DNA from: Chinchilla lanigera
Lineage: Eukaryota; Chordata; Mammalia; Rodentia; Chinchillidae
Length of the DNA stretch: 64,000 bases
Direction of reading: 5' to 3'
NCBI RefSeq assembly: GCF_000276665.1
Contig: NW_004955417.1
Coordinates: 18,388,641-18,452,640 of the forward strand
Each line of letters opens with the position of its first letter. Within the stretch, counting starts at the first letter, position 1. Below, in pieces: positions 12,641-24,480 of the stretch. The notes beneath the pieces were generated by a model that saw nothing but the letters and a program-made list of their open reading frames with translations, was not told the DNA's origin and did not search any database. A program made the translations under genes and the position numbers.

Positions 12641-12974
12641 TAGAATATTTAAAAAAAAATAATAGAGCGCAAGTGCATCAGGTGCTAGTAATCAGCCATC
12701 TTGCTGGAACACCAGAAATAACTGTTTTTCAAATTTTATTTCTCTATGAGACCTGATAAGTTGTATTTTTCAAGAATTTCATACAGTTTGCACAAATGCC
12801 AATTTTATTTTGCTAAGTTTGTTTAAAATATGCTATTGTATTTTTTACACATCTGTAATAATGTTCTCTCCTGGTGTAATATGACACTCATGAGAAGCAT
12901 GCAGTAGGGCAATTTATGGGCTTCAAGATCCATTGTCATGTTTTTTCACACAATGTTGTCTAAGCTGAGGATAC

Positions 12975-13063
12975 TTATTTATTTATTTTTGGTACCAGGA
13001 ATTGAACTCACAACCTCATGTTTGCCAGGCAGGTGCTGTGCCACTGAGCTAAATCCCCAGGCC
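12975..13063 (-). mobile_element. ID SINE, older subfamily
   Basis: ATTT-rich head (tail of the element), then ggtaccaggaattgaactca, tttgccaggcaggtgctgtg and gagctaaatccccaggcc. Complete from tail to head, with a few CpG decay changes. Confidence 0.9.
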
Positions 13064-13479
13064 AGGAAAACTATTTGAACCATAGGAAATATGGCAATGA
13101 ATTCATGTTATATGGTTAATATCAAGTGTTCCATCTCTCAGAAGCACATGGCTAAAGGAAAGAATGAAAACACTCTCACTCATATAAGTCATAAGTCTGG
13201 GACATAGTGAGAACCTTGTTTTTATACTAAGACCAGGCTCTGGGACCTTGCACTTGTCTTCCTTGCCTTACACTGAAGTTACATTAGTGTTCAAGGGAAT
13301 TATTAAACTGCTGTTTTGATGGGAAGGGCCTTTTATTGAGCTGTGATCTGCTGTAACTGCTCTTCCAGACTTACAAAAAAGGAATCACACCAATTATTCT
13401 CAGATTAAAAAAAAAAAAGAACACAAAAGAAAAACTTAAAAGAAAATGATTCTTCCAAACCACTCTGCAAGAGAAGCAT

Positions 13480-15075
13480 TGCTGGAATGCCAAAACCAGA
13501 TATCATCCCTAAATCCTGGAGAGGTTGCATCAATGTTGTCAAAATGCCCATATTCCCAAGATTATTTTAGATTTAATGCAACCCCAATTAAAATACAAAC
13601 AACATTCCTCACAGAACTATAGAAAATGATCTTAAAATGTATATGGATCCAGAAGAGACTCAGGATAGTGAGAACAGTCCTGGGTAACAAGAGCAAAGCA
13701 GGAGGCAAGGCAATGCCAGACTTCAAGTTATACTACAAAGCTGCAATAATAAAAATAGTTTGGTACTGGTACAAAAACAGATGTGTGGAATAATGCAATA
13801 GAGTAGAGGTCACAGAAACAACCCCAGGTATATTTAATTACCTGGCCTTTGATAAAGAGGCCAAAAGCATAAGTAAAGCATGCTCATAAACCTGGTTATT
13901 CACAGGCTGAAGGTGTAAGCTAGATTCATATCTCTCTCCATGAACTGAAATAAAAATAGATTTAAAAATCTATATATTAAAATAGAAACAATCTTCGGGA
14001 AAATAAAATAGGTAAAACTGTTAAAATCATAAATGTAGGCACAGATTTTCAGACAAAAACACTAGATGAACAAGAAATAACATCAAAAAATGGGATTTTA
14101 TCAAAGTAAAAATCTTTTGCAGAGCAAAAAACAAAGAGAAAACAGACAGAATGTGAAAAAAAAAGTTGCCAGCTAATCTCAGAAAAAAGAGTAATATCTA
14201 GAATATATAAAGAAAACACAGAAAAATTTCAATCCCCTAGAATAAAAGATCCAACCACAAAATGGGTGACTGAATTGAATGGACACTTATCAGAAGAATA
14301 CCAATGACCAATAAATACATGAGAAAAGTTCAACATCACAGGCCACTAGAGAAATGTAAATTAAAACACTTAAATTACATCTTACTTCAGAGAAAATGGC
14401 TGTCATTGAGAAATTAAATGATAACAAATGCTAGTGAGGTTATGGGGGAAGAATGAAACCCTTTTACATAGTTGGTAGAACTATAAACTAGAACAACTAC
14501 TATGAAAATCAGTATGAAGCTTCCTCAACAACTGAAAAGAGAAATTGCATTTGACCTAGCTATTCTCCCTTTCAGTAAGTTTCCTAGAATTTAAAGACAA
14601 CATATTACAGTGACAATTGAACATTCATATTAATGTTAGCACAATCCATAACAAATAAGTCTCAGAAATGGCCTATATGTCCAGTACCAGTTGAATGGTG
14701 GTATTTATACAAAATGGAACATTATCCTGCAAGAGAGAAGATAAATGACTCATTTCCAAGAAAATGAATATGTCTTGAATCTATAATATTAAGTGAAGCA
14801 AACCAGACCCACAAACTTAACTATCATATGATTTCACTTATATGAGAAATAATATAATAAAATTATATTAATATTATAATAATGTTTATACAAAATATAA
14901 ACAAATTAAACAGCAAAATGAAAAATATACAATAAGGAAATAGTGAAATAGATCTTTCATAAATGGGATGGGATCAAGGGATATCAGAGAGGTGGGTGCA
15001 AAAAGAATTAAGATGTGTCACATATATGTATCAATTATCCACAATGAAAATATTAATTATGTATTAAAACACTTA
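13480..15075 (+). mobile_element. L1 ORF2 tail plus 3' UTR, 5'-truncated
   Basis: It runs through the end of the L1 reverse-transcriptase ORF (phrases 'atgccagacttcaagtta', 'tactacaaagctgcaata', 'tttggtactggtac', 'tttgataaagaggcc') and into the 3' UTR ('catcacaggccactagagaa', 'atcatatgatttcactta', 'aagatgtgtcacatatatg'). In-frame stops and frameshifts are numerous, so it cannot make protein. About 1.6 kb, and the longest L1 ORF2 remnant in the window. Confidence 0.85.
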
Positions 15076-15139
15076 CTAATAAAAATGAGAACTCTTTGGC
15101 ATTGAAAGGTGATCATAAGAATATTCTGTCTAAAACAAC

Positions 15140-15640
15140 ACACTTCTTTACTTAACTGAAACAAACAATATAATGTGCAATGTTTTTCAAAACACATTCA
15201 CAAGAATACTCAGAATACCATTATCTGCAATAGTTTGAGACTAGAAAAAAGCCTTATTAATCAAGATTAGATTCACTAATTTTCTTATACTATGCTCATG
15301 TAACATAGTCAAACAACAAAAACAAAAACTTCTGCTGTAAGCAACAACATGGATTAGTGCACCACTATAAAATCACATGAAATAAGTCAGGCCTACACGA
15401 GTACATGCTATGTAATTCGCCTTTTAAAGGAAGAGATAAATTTGGGCCTTAGAAGCCAGAACAATAGTGATTTTGATGGGATTGCAGACTGGAAAAGAAC
15501 ACCAGTAAGGTTTTGGCGATTCAACAAATGTTTTATATCTTGATTTTTAGGTGGATTTATGTATTTTGGTAGAAGTTCACTTAAATTAAATATTTTTATG
15601 ATGTGTATACTTATAGAGTGTACTTCTAAAATATAAGTTT
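15140..15640 (+). mobile_element. Older L1 (L1M-type) 3'-UTR fragment
   Basis: Contains acaacatggattagtgcac, 'ataagtcaggcctacacgag', 'acatgctatgtaattc', 'agaagccagaacaatagtga' and 'gttttatatcttgattttta', in the order of old L1M 3' UTRs. It is more diverged than the copy just upstream. Confidence 0.6.
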
Positions 15641-15649
15641 CCTATACAG

Positions 15650-16480
15650 TAATTATAAAAGTGAATAAATTTTGTAGAAACAGTAGTATAATATAGTTTC
15701 ACAGTAAACTTGTTGAAATTTAGTTAATTATATTTAAAAGGTAATTTAAGCTCTGGGAATACTGTAAATTTCTATTTGAATTATTGTATAAAATATACCT
15801 AAAACAGTAAAAGTAATGTTTTAAAAATGAAATCAACTGTCAACAAATTATCATTAAAATTTGTTTTTCTTCTTATATCGTTTATAAAGCAGTAAACAAA
15901 TGCTTGAGCATCTTAAAAATGAGTCATACAGTATCTCTAAAGGTACACAAACTATTACTTATGTGGGGATTTCATTTAGCTTTGTGTTTTTGTATACTAC
16001 TATTAAAATGCAATTATTTCAGTTGTTCAAGTGAAAGAATAAACAGAATTAGCAGCATGAATCTCATCTCAATGTAAATAGAAAAATGATCAAATTGTAG
16101 TTATCTTTGTACTTGGGAAATGAACACTGACAACAATTGCATGAAAAAGACTCATAAAATGATTATGGTATTTCAAGTTACATGTGCAATAAGGCATAAA
16201 AGTAAAAGTAATTTTACTCTAATTTTGTACTTGAATTATATAAATAGCATACACTCAAAAAATAGAATGCTTTCAGAATTACATAATTTGGAAAATTGGT
16301 AATTAAAAAAACAAAAGTTATCTCAAATTTATACTGTTTTTTAGAATTACATTCACAAGAGCAATATAAAGACACATTTAAAATGATACATATTAATGAT
16401 GATGCATCATAATAATTAAACTTTAAGTATTTTTCCCAGACTACTTTATATCAAATCTTCTATTAATTATTTATAAAGAA
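15650..16480. other. AT-rich non-coding DNA, nothing recognised
   Basis: Very AT-rich, no SINE or LTR landmarks, no coding signal. Confidence 0.5.
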
Positions 16481-16482
16481 TT

Positions 16483-17048
16483 CTCTCTCACAGTTTGCTA
16501 TTGCTGCTAAATCACAGTGATACACTTAAAGCAAATAGGAAAAGAATCAAGATATATTGTGTAAGGAACAAATTCCCTATGATAAAGGTGATCCTTATGT
16601 ACCAATAAAATGTCCCAATGAAATTAATTTTGAAAAATGCATTACCTTAAAATTATGAAGATTAAAGGTCAAAATCAGTTTATCTGGGTTCAGTTTACTT
16701 TGCTGGCAAGGATGGCACCCTCTGGAGCTGCAAGGGGAAATCTGTTTCCTCATTTTCCAACTTCTAGAAGTCACTTGTATTCCTTGGTTTATGGCCATTT
16801 CCTTCCTGGACAAAATCAAAATAGCTGTTAAAGTCTTTTTATGTTTCATTCTGTAATGAAAATACCTCTGCCTTCCTCTTGTAAGGCATGTGATCACATC
16901 AGTTCCTTGTAAAGAATCCCAGATAATCTCCCTAAAATTCCTAATTTAATCACATCTGTAAAGTCCCTTTTGCTATAAAGAAATATCTCCATAGATTCTG
17001 GGGATTGGAACTTAGATATCTTGGAGGAGGCAATTTTTGACATTTGAC
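16483..17048 (-). mobile_element. ERVL-MaLR/MLT1-type LTR
   Basis: Starts gtttgctattgctgctaaat and includes 'aatctgtttcctcattttcc', acttctagaagtcac, 'attccttggtttatggcc', 'ccagataatctcccta' and 'agattctggggattggaact'. This is the reverse complement of a widespread MaLR-type LTR. Non-coding and diverged. Confidence 0.6.
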
Positions 17049-17095
17049 ACTTCTTTCTTCCTGTACTTGGTTCATTTTAAATCAGAGAATTGTTC

Positions 17096-17097
<2 letters not shown>

Positions 17098-17130
<33 letters not shown>
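17098..17130. repeat. (AAT)n microsatellite
   Basis: About eleven aat units, with a few extra units just after an interruption. Confidence 0.95.
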
Positions 17131-18139
17131 CAGCAATAATAAATGGAAACTTGGAAAGATACTGTTTCTAAGAGAAACTAAAGTCTATATGCTTTACCGA
17201 TTTAGAAAAAGGAAAATCTGAACAATGGAATGTGGTTACTTTCAGAAAAAGGGAAAGGATTACTCTATCTCAATAGGAATATAGATTAATTTTTGTTCAG
17301 CATGAAGCGAGGTTTATAGGAAAACTTGGTTAACACCACATGAGACATTTAGGCCACATGGCAAATATTACAAATTATTTTTAAAATAACAAAGTATTTA
17401 AAATAAGACAAAAGTAGTAGTTATATATTAAGTTTTTGATAGCAAATATAGGGTTAATCAATAATTGTGACAGTATATACTCTTACTTAGATTTCACATG
17501 TGGTGACACAATAGTAATTATAGATCTTATACTAATATACTGTTATACATTGTTCAACTATAGCATGTACTCAATGGATTTTTTTCTATATTGGATTTTT
17601 TCTGTCCAGTGTTTGAGTCCTTTATGTATTTTAAATATTAATTTGTGGCAGAAGATTAGAGTAGGGCAAGCTGGATAGACAAGTGGGTGTGATCTGTCAA
17701 TCACAGAGACCCAGGACACATGTACAGAGAACAGTTTCCAGGCCCTGCTCCTGGGACTAATCAGAAAGTGCTATTTTCAATTCTTCTATCATGAAATCAA
17801 GCAAATTTCTTTATAAGCCTAGATCTAATGTCGAGATGAGAAATGGGAAATATAAAAGCCACCTAACTTTAACCTCATGGTCACTCTGAGGTTCTTTCAG
17901 TGGTCCACACACACAGCACAGCATACTTCCTTTTTAAAATCTTTTCTTTAAATAAATGTACAACCTGCCTACCTTTTTCATGTCCCTCATCCACTTCTTT
18001 GCTCAGGACACCAAGAACCCAGAAACAGTCTATGAATCCCCAGAATCCAGTAAAGATATCTTTTGCAGAGTTGTTTGCAAATATTTTCTCCAAATTTTTA
18101 GCTTGTCTTTTTTATATTTTAAGAAATAAAAGAAGGAAA
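17131..18139. other. Non-coding DNA, nothing recognised
   Basis: AT-rich with short chance frames. The segment 17660-17780 is slightly GC-richer (acacatgtacagagaacag) but carries no motif I can assign. Confidence 0.45.
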
Positions 18140-18320
18140 ATGTACTAACAAACAAACATCCATTTACAAAATAGCATAAGAACAATACAAACAAAACAGA
18201 GTTACAGACAAAGTTGTAGGAAATTAACAATGGTTGTTGTATCACTTATTGATATCTTCAAAGTGGTTTCTCAAGAAAACAAATAGAGACATACAAGGTT
18301 GATCAAACAAGTAATCATTA
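18140..18320 (+). repeat. Copy 2 of the L1-associated module
   Basis: 'gtaggaaattaacaatgg', 'ttgttgtatcacttattg', 'atcttcaaagtggtttctc' and 'aaggttgatcaaacaagtaa' follow the same order as the copy at 4791. The opening 'gatacagg' portion is degraded to acagagttacagac. More diverged than copies 1 and 3. Confidence 0.55.
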
Positions 18321-18489
18321 ACTTTTTCTTTCGGTAGAGGAATAAAACACAGTACTACAACTATGTTAGCCATCCTGTATATACATACTTGCATAATTTC
18401 CCCTTCTTTACCTTCTCTTTTCCCACAACCCAGCTGCTCTTTACTTTTGAGCATTTTCCTTTTTTTTTTCACAATGTCTATCATACCCC

Positions 18490-18890
18490 TTAGTTTTTAT
18501 TCACTGTTTCAGGTCTTACACTAGTGAGACAATATGATTCTTACACATTCAGGTCTGATTTATTTCACTTATGAGTATGGTCTGTAGTTGTGACCATTTA
18601 CCTATAAAAGCCTCGAGTTTATCTTTCTTTATAGCTGAGTAATATTCCATTATATAAAAGTATCACAATTTTTTTATGCAATCCTCAGTGGATGGACATT
18701 TGGGTTGCTTCCAGTTTAGCAATTACAAATTGCACTGCTATGAACATGGGTGCACATATATCACTGTAATAAGACATTTTCAGATCTTCTGGGAAAATAC
18801 CCAGAAGGGGAATTAGCTGATTTTTTATCCACTTAGTAATGTTTTTAACTCAGCAAAATTTTTAAATTTTGATTTGCAATTGTGGATAAG
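18490..18890 (-). mobile_element. L1 3'-end fragment
   Basis: On the + strand: 'gtgagacaatatgattctta', 'tatagctgagtaatattcca', 'atggacatttgggttgcttc', 'tgctatgaacatgggtgcac' and aaatacccagaaggg. These are reverse-complement landmarks of the mammalian L1 3' end. 5'-truncated, no coding capacity. Confidence 0.8.
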
Positions 18891-19095
18891 TTCAGGAACT
18901 TTTTACATAGCCCTTGATTCTGATGATTTGCAATGATTTTACTTTAGAAATTGGTTTACATTGTCCAAGTTGAGAAAAGATTTTACATTACCTCAAAATC
19001 ATCACAGCTACACATGTTTGGACTTCTGTTAACTTTGGCATAGAAAAATCTTCTAATATGATAAAGCAATCTGTGATAGCTTCTCCTTCTAAATG

Positions 19096-19340
19096 ATGGT
19101 TCTAACATTCCTATTATGGTAAAAATTACCTTAACATCGGTAGCTTACATTTATCATCTTGAAGTTCTGGAGGTCGAAATCCAAAATGGCCTAAAATTAA
19201 ATGCTGGCATGGCATTGTTGTGTTTCTTTCTGTAGTCTCTATAGAAGATTCTTTTTTCTTGCCATCTTTAGGCTTTAAGGAGCTCACATCGTTACCCCAT
19301 GACCCTTGTTCAGCTTTAGAGTCAATAAAGAATATTTTTC
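19096..19340 (-). mobile_element. Partial MaLR/MLT1-type LTR
   Basis: 'ggtagcttacatttatc', 'gaagttctggaggtcgaaat' and 'ctttaaggagctcacatc' match the reverse orientation of the MLT1-like family. The outer parts are missing or too diverged. Confidence 0.5.
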
Positions 19341-19458
19341 TCTTCACACTGATGTTACTGACAATCCAGAGACACTCGTTAAAGCAGCACATCACTGTGA
19401 CTGCATCATACCTAGCCACAAAATACAGACTAGCTCCTCAAATCCAAGGGAAGCTAAC

Positions 19459-19850
19459 TGTCTTGGTTACTTTTCTCTCATTGCTGAGACAAAATACCTG
19501 ACGCCCAAAATTTAGCAAGGAAAGGTTTACTTAGCTCATAGTTTGTGGAGGTTTCAGTCCATACTCGGCTGGCTCCAAGGCAGAGTGGCACATGGAAGAG
19601 GGCAAAGGTTCATAGCAGGAGAAAACAGAAAAGCAACAAAAGCAAAAGGGAGGAGTGGCAGGGAGAGGGCCTAGCAAGCCTCTGTCACTCCCTTATACTG
19701 TATGCAAACTACCTGCCCCCAGGAGGGGGCAGGTGTAACACTCACACCCATAATCCCAGCATTGAATCATGAATCAATCCTAAACTCTAAAAGTCTGCCC
19801 CGCGACTGCATGAGGCTTTGGGGTGACATACAGCCACAAACCATGATAGT
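19459..19850 (-). mobile_element. ERVL-MaLR-type LTR, nearly complete
   Basis: Starts tgtcttggttac, then 'cattgctgagacaaaatacc', 'gtttgtggaggtttcagtcc', a 'ggctggctccaaggc' phrase, and ends near 'cagccacaaaccatgat', the reverse complement of the MaLR LTR 5' end. The motif taac lies near both ends. About 390 bp, a solo LTR with no internal sequence seen. Confidence 0.65.
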
Positions 19851-20910
19851 AACTATCAGCTTTAATTTTTACCTGATGCCTTATTTCCTCCCTAGTATGT
19901 AATACAACTCATGAATTTTCCAGGAAATAGACCATGGGCCTCTCTAGGAAATTATCTTCTTTCTACATGCTGCAGTACCTGCTCCTGTCAAGGTGCTATT
20001 GGAAAGAAAGCCATGGACTAAACTAATCTCTCCACCCTGTGTAGATACAGGCACACGAAGAAAAATTGTGTAATAGTTTACATTCTCAAAACATCATCTA
20101 ATTTTCCTTGTCACATGACTGTCTTAGTTTGCTACAAGAAGATGCACTGAAAAACTTGGGCACCATGATTATCAGCATATGAGATTCAAAAATAGAAGAA
20201 AAGCTTCAATTTTTTCCTGTTTTTCTTTCTTTACTTGTCCCATAACAAAGCAACTTCTAAACAAGCAATGACAGAGCAACCCAGTTAAAAATATAACTTT
20301 CTAGTTTGAGATCTTTTCTCCCCAGAGCCTTAATGGAGGCAGTGAAAACAGTGTTGAACAAAGGGCATAAAGGTTAGACAGAGACAAGCAAAGTTCATGT
20401 TCCAACTACTCCTTTAAAACAATCCTATTAACCCTCAGTGAAAACATACTTTGTTCTAAGTTGCTGGAAGTCTAAACTCTCCTTAGTGAATAGACTTTAG
20501 ACTGCTACATGAAAACCTCTTAATAATGTTAGCCATGTCAAATATTTCCCCCCAAGAGGATAAATTTTAAATGAATCTTTGAGTTTCTTAGGAAAGAATG
20601 GGAATGTCGCCTCATGTGCAAGGCAGGGTGTTTGCTTTGTTTTACTTACACTTTGAGTAAAAGAAAATGGAAAATTTAAATGACTGGCCACAAAAATTTC
20701 AGAAGATTTAGATGAAAATACTAAGCATGGCCTCTGCTGATATTTTAAATTCTCTCTGGACACGTTCAATTCAAAATTGATATTCATTCTGCTGAATTGC
20801 TTTTGTCTTAACTTTTATAAGATAATAGAAAAGTTTACTTAATAAATACCACCACAGTTTTTAATTGGCCTAATTTTAATGTAGTTTTCCTTATTGTTTA
20901 TTTACATTTA

Positions 20911-20995
20911 CTTTTTATTGTGGGGTTGGGGATTGGACTCAAGCCCTTGAACATACAAGGCTAGTACTCTATCAATGAGCTAACCCTCAACTCCA
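20911..20995 (-). mobile_element. Old ID/tRNA-derived SINE
   Basis: 'tggggattggactcaagccc', 'acatacaaggctagtactct' and 'atgagctaaccctcaactcc' are the reverse B box, anticodon arm and A box of an early ID-like element. More diverged than the other copies. Confidence 0.65.
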
Positions 20996-21221
20996 ATTAA
21001 ATCTACTTTTAAATGTAGATTTTTTTAGAATAATCTTTTCACAATAATATTTTGCATATCACAACAAAAATATAATAAATATTAAAATTGGTTTATATAT
21101 TTTCATTTTTGTTCAAATATGTATTCCTTCAAGAAATTTTGTATTGTGAAGTTACTATACTTCAACAATTACTTTATATTTCAACAATATACACATAGTA
21201 GATGTGTTAGTAGAAGAGACA

Positions 21222-21787
21222 GTTAAGTTAGATAGAAATATCATAGCCAGTCAGACAGGGCTAGGCCCTACAGGATGTTAATGAAAGAGATAGGACCACA
21301 TTACAGTTGTGGCTGGAGATACATCTGTCAAAAGCCAGATAAAATGACCAGGTGGCGTTTTATGTCCTCTCCAAGGAATAAGCAATAAGTTCAAGATTGT
21401 ACTATAATTCTCATCACTTGATCAAAAAAAGTCTAGATAGGCATCAGTCACCTAGGCGGGTGACCAGGACCTCCTGATCCATCCCTTCCTGGAAAGGTCT
21501 TTGTGCTTTCCATGTATATTTGCTAAGTGTTCTGCTTCTCTACTGGATCAATATTACTTAAGTGGCTACACTTGCAATCTTGTTGGTTTCTTATAGTTTT
21601 GACCTATGTTGGAACAGTCTCATGATTTTGCACCCACCTTGTGATTTTGCTCTATGAAACTTCCTCTGGGAAGTGGGGCTCAAGGCAACCCAGTTTTGGG
21701 TCCTATTCTTTCTCTTAGGAGCTATCACTATCAAATTTTTCCTGCTCTTAATCTCTGTTGTTTCTTAGAATTTATTCTTCTATTTTG
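21222..21787 (+). mobile_element. ERV LTR, class I-like, forward
   Basis: Shares with the inverted LTR at 21975-22567 the opening gttagatagaaa, 'cagacagggc' and 'aggccct', a TATA-like 'tttgctctatgaaact', and a 3' part 'tgctcttaatctctgttg'. After the end comes ttttgggggacatga, which loosely resembles a tRNA-Pro-type primer-binding site. It is a decayed, non-coding copy of a retroviral LTR. Confidence 0.5.
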
Positions 21788-21974
21788 GGGGACATGAATT
21801 TGGCATGTCTGATATATAGACATTTGGGGGTGTATTCTTTCTTATTTCCCTTATATCCATACCAGATGGGATCCATGGAGCTTCTGAGAGTGGAGCTGGT
21901 GAAACTTGACTGCCCCACACATGGGGTGGTGATATGGGGAAAAGTTTCCCAACCTGAACAATATCTGCGATGAG

Positions 21975-22567
21975 TTTGTGTTCTCTAAAAGCAAAGAATG
22001 AATTTAGGCACAATGGAGGTTAAGAGCAAAATATATTTATTGAAGGAAAGAAAACTTCTGTCCAAGAGAGAGGGACAGAAGGGGACCTGAGTGATTTTTA
22101 GGGATTTTATAGAGCAAAACCATAAGGTGAGGTAGGTCCAAGGTAAAAAAACATGGAAACTTGCTAGGTGGGCGTGGGGTGGGACAAAACTGTGGTCAAC
22201 CAATAAGATTACAAGTATAATTGTTTAGGTAAAATTGATTAAATCGGGATAAAATGGGGAAGCTAGTCATGTGTGGACATGAGTACAGAACAGGAGCCTT
22301 TCCTGTAGGGGGTTGAGTTAGTGATTCTTCCTGGCTCTTAAAGGTGGTTGCTCCCTATTCAGATTATCAGTCCCTGAGGTCCATCCCTAGGGAAGTAGGT
22401 GGGCGCATGTGTTTAATCTTTTGTCCTGTCTTGATGTTGGGCCCACAGCTGGAGATCTCTGTCTGCCCCACTGTTGTATGGTATTTCATCTTTTGCACTG
22501 GTTCCTTGGAGGGTCTGGCCCTGTCTGATTGCCCATAATACTTCTAATGTTTCTATCTAACACAGCT
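21975..22567 (-). mobile_element. ERV LTR, class I-like, reverse
   Basis: Read on the minus strand it starts tgttagatagaaac, has cagacagggccagaccct, a 'tttgctctataaaatccct' TATA region, a cttcaataaat polyadenylation signal and a 3' part 'ttgctcttaacctccattg'. About 590 bp. It appears better preserved than its forward relative. Confidence 0.55.
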
Positions 22568-22624
22568 GCCTAAAGCAGCAAGTTATAGACAAATTCACTC
22601 ATTTCCATCACAGAAACAGTATTT

Positions 22625-23035
22625 TTAGGATTCCTTGGTAAGAAGCAGAAAGAGATTTATTAGGCAAAAATTTGAAAGTACATAATCAAAGAAATAGGAC
22701 ATGGGTCCTCCAAAGAGACCCAGGCACTCTGTGGCTTGGAGCTGGGTTTACTTGTGCAGATATGGGGGTCCCCCAAATGTGTTACCTAGGACTTGCATTC
22801 TAGGGTCTATTAGGTTTTGGCCCCTTGGTAGGCTCTACTAAAATGCAAACTATTTACAAATGTTTGAAATTGAGATATGCTATCCTCCCAGTGGTCACCT
22901 TCCTAAGGATGGGGTTGTTAGGAGGGAGAGTAATTCACAGGTGAAAGACACAAGCCTAGTTCTTACTGTACAGGTTTGTTGTCTGCAAGACTCCTAGGAA
23001 TATTTCCTCTAAGGGGAAAAAATGTTCAATACCTT
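22625..23035 (-). mobile_element. Possible ERV LTR fragment
   Basis: On the minus strand gcctaataaatctctttctg gives a polyadenylation signal followed by a CTCTTTCTG context common in retroviral R-U5. Upstream on that strand the sequence is moderately GC-rich. Family and exact ends are not resolved. Confidence 0.4.
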
Positions 23036-23039
23036 TTGT

Positions 23040-24165
23040 GAACTGAAGCCATAATTTTTTAAAAAATACAATTTTAGCATTACAATTTTCCCCTTCTCCT
23101 TTTTACCTATGCTTCTTCTATCCTACCTCACATGGAACAGGGACAAAATAGTTTTCTTAAGGCTTAGGTTCTAATAAATAATACTATATGACATATGAGA
23201 TTATAAATGAAGCACTTCAGAGCCCAATGAAATCGAGACTGAAAGTTGATTTGTACTTTAGTGATCAGCAAAATTATTTTAACAATAATCTTTTTATTGT
23301 CCTACTGACATACAGAAGTCACAGACAATGTGCTATTTAAAAAATGTTGTAATATGTAATAATCACCATGGTTCAGAAAATAAATAGAATCAGAATGTGT
23401 GTATCCTTAAATAGTTTTCTTACCTAGGACAAAGGAAATTTTATTAAAAATTATTATCATGAATACATTTCATAATATATTTAATAGTGAGCAAATCTTC
23501 AAACAAAGTAATTCTTATTTATTCACAAAATTAAAACTACTTTCTGCTACATTTCTTTTTTGTTTTATTTTAAAACATTCTTAAATGTGAACAATACTAG
23601 CTTTATATATTATAAATCTTATATTTTGGGTTTCATTTTGCTTTGCTGTTACTTTTCAAGACAAACAGAAAGCAAATCATTGAACAAGAATAAAAATTTG
23701 GGTAGCTACAATTATTTCCAATAAATTATATTTTTACCCAATATTCAATATTAGAAATGAGAGAATGAAGGATATAAATCAGGAGGAACATTTGCAGAAA
23801 TTTAATGAAAATATGGAAAGAAATACATATGTTAAATGTACACATAATGCTACTGTATTCACTTAAAGGTTTTTGTTTATCTCTTTGGTGATTATCAGTT
23901 CTAGTGTGCACACAGAAGCAAAAAGATACCTAAGTGATACTCCAGCCCCTCACATTATCCTCTGAATAATTAATATTGACCTGAATGTATTGAGAACAGA
24001 GAAAATAATAGGAAAATATCTTTAGATTTAGAGCTCATACACTAACGATGGATTGACAAATCATGGTCATTTTATTTTCTTAGCCTGGTCTATCATCAGT
24101 GGGTAGTCAGAGTTCTCTACAGACAGGTATTTCAGTTCTACACACCAGGAAAACATCTTCTTTTT
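23040..24165. other. AT-rich non-coding DNA, nothing recognised
   Basis: No SINE, LTR or L1 landmark noticed, and no coding frame. Confidence 0.5.
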
Positions 24166-24480
24166 AAGCTTGTGGAATCGTCTACGAGTAAAGTGCTGAT
24201 ATATTCGTGATGCATTATATTTGCTGAACCTCGTATGTATATTGCTGTGCGTCAGGGACAGGTTACTAGGATTTTGTGAGTGATGAACCGAGAGTCCGAC
24301 GCTGCACGCAAAGGTCTGGAAAAAGCAACGAAGCTTGTGAAAGGAGAGTATGCTCAGCGTGAGGAGGCAACGTTAAATCGCAGGAGCACCGAGGGCGTAC
24401 AATGTAGGGGTTTAAGCATCCCGTGGGTTTCGGAGCGCCAGTCATTCGGGTTTTGCGGAGCATGATCAACAACACCATGG
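24166..24480. other. CpG-dense patch of unknown origin
   Basis: About twenty CpG dinucleotides in roughly 310 bases (for example tccgacgctgcacgc, cggagcgccagtcattcgg), whereas neighbouring kilobases hold almost none. Short open frames cross it on both strands (24280-24465 + and 24266-24502 -) without any domain I know. Possibilities are a small CpG island or promoter, a young LTR or other insertion not yet CpG-depleted, or a recent processed insertion. I cannot decide. Confidence 0.6.

Noticed and set aside
13480..14270. Functional L1 reverse-transcriptase gene
   Set aside because: Only the tail of ORF2 is present, with stops and frameshifts; the catalytic part is missing.
16120..16302. 60-codon AT-rich frame with ATG
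   Set aside because: It occurs by chance in DNA of this composition, and no domain or neighbouring exon is seen.
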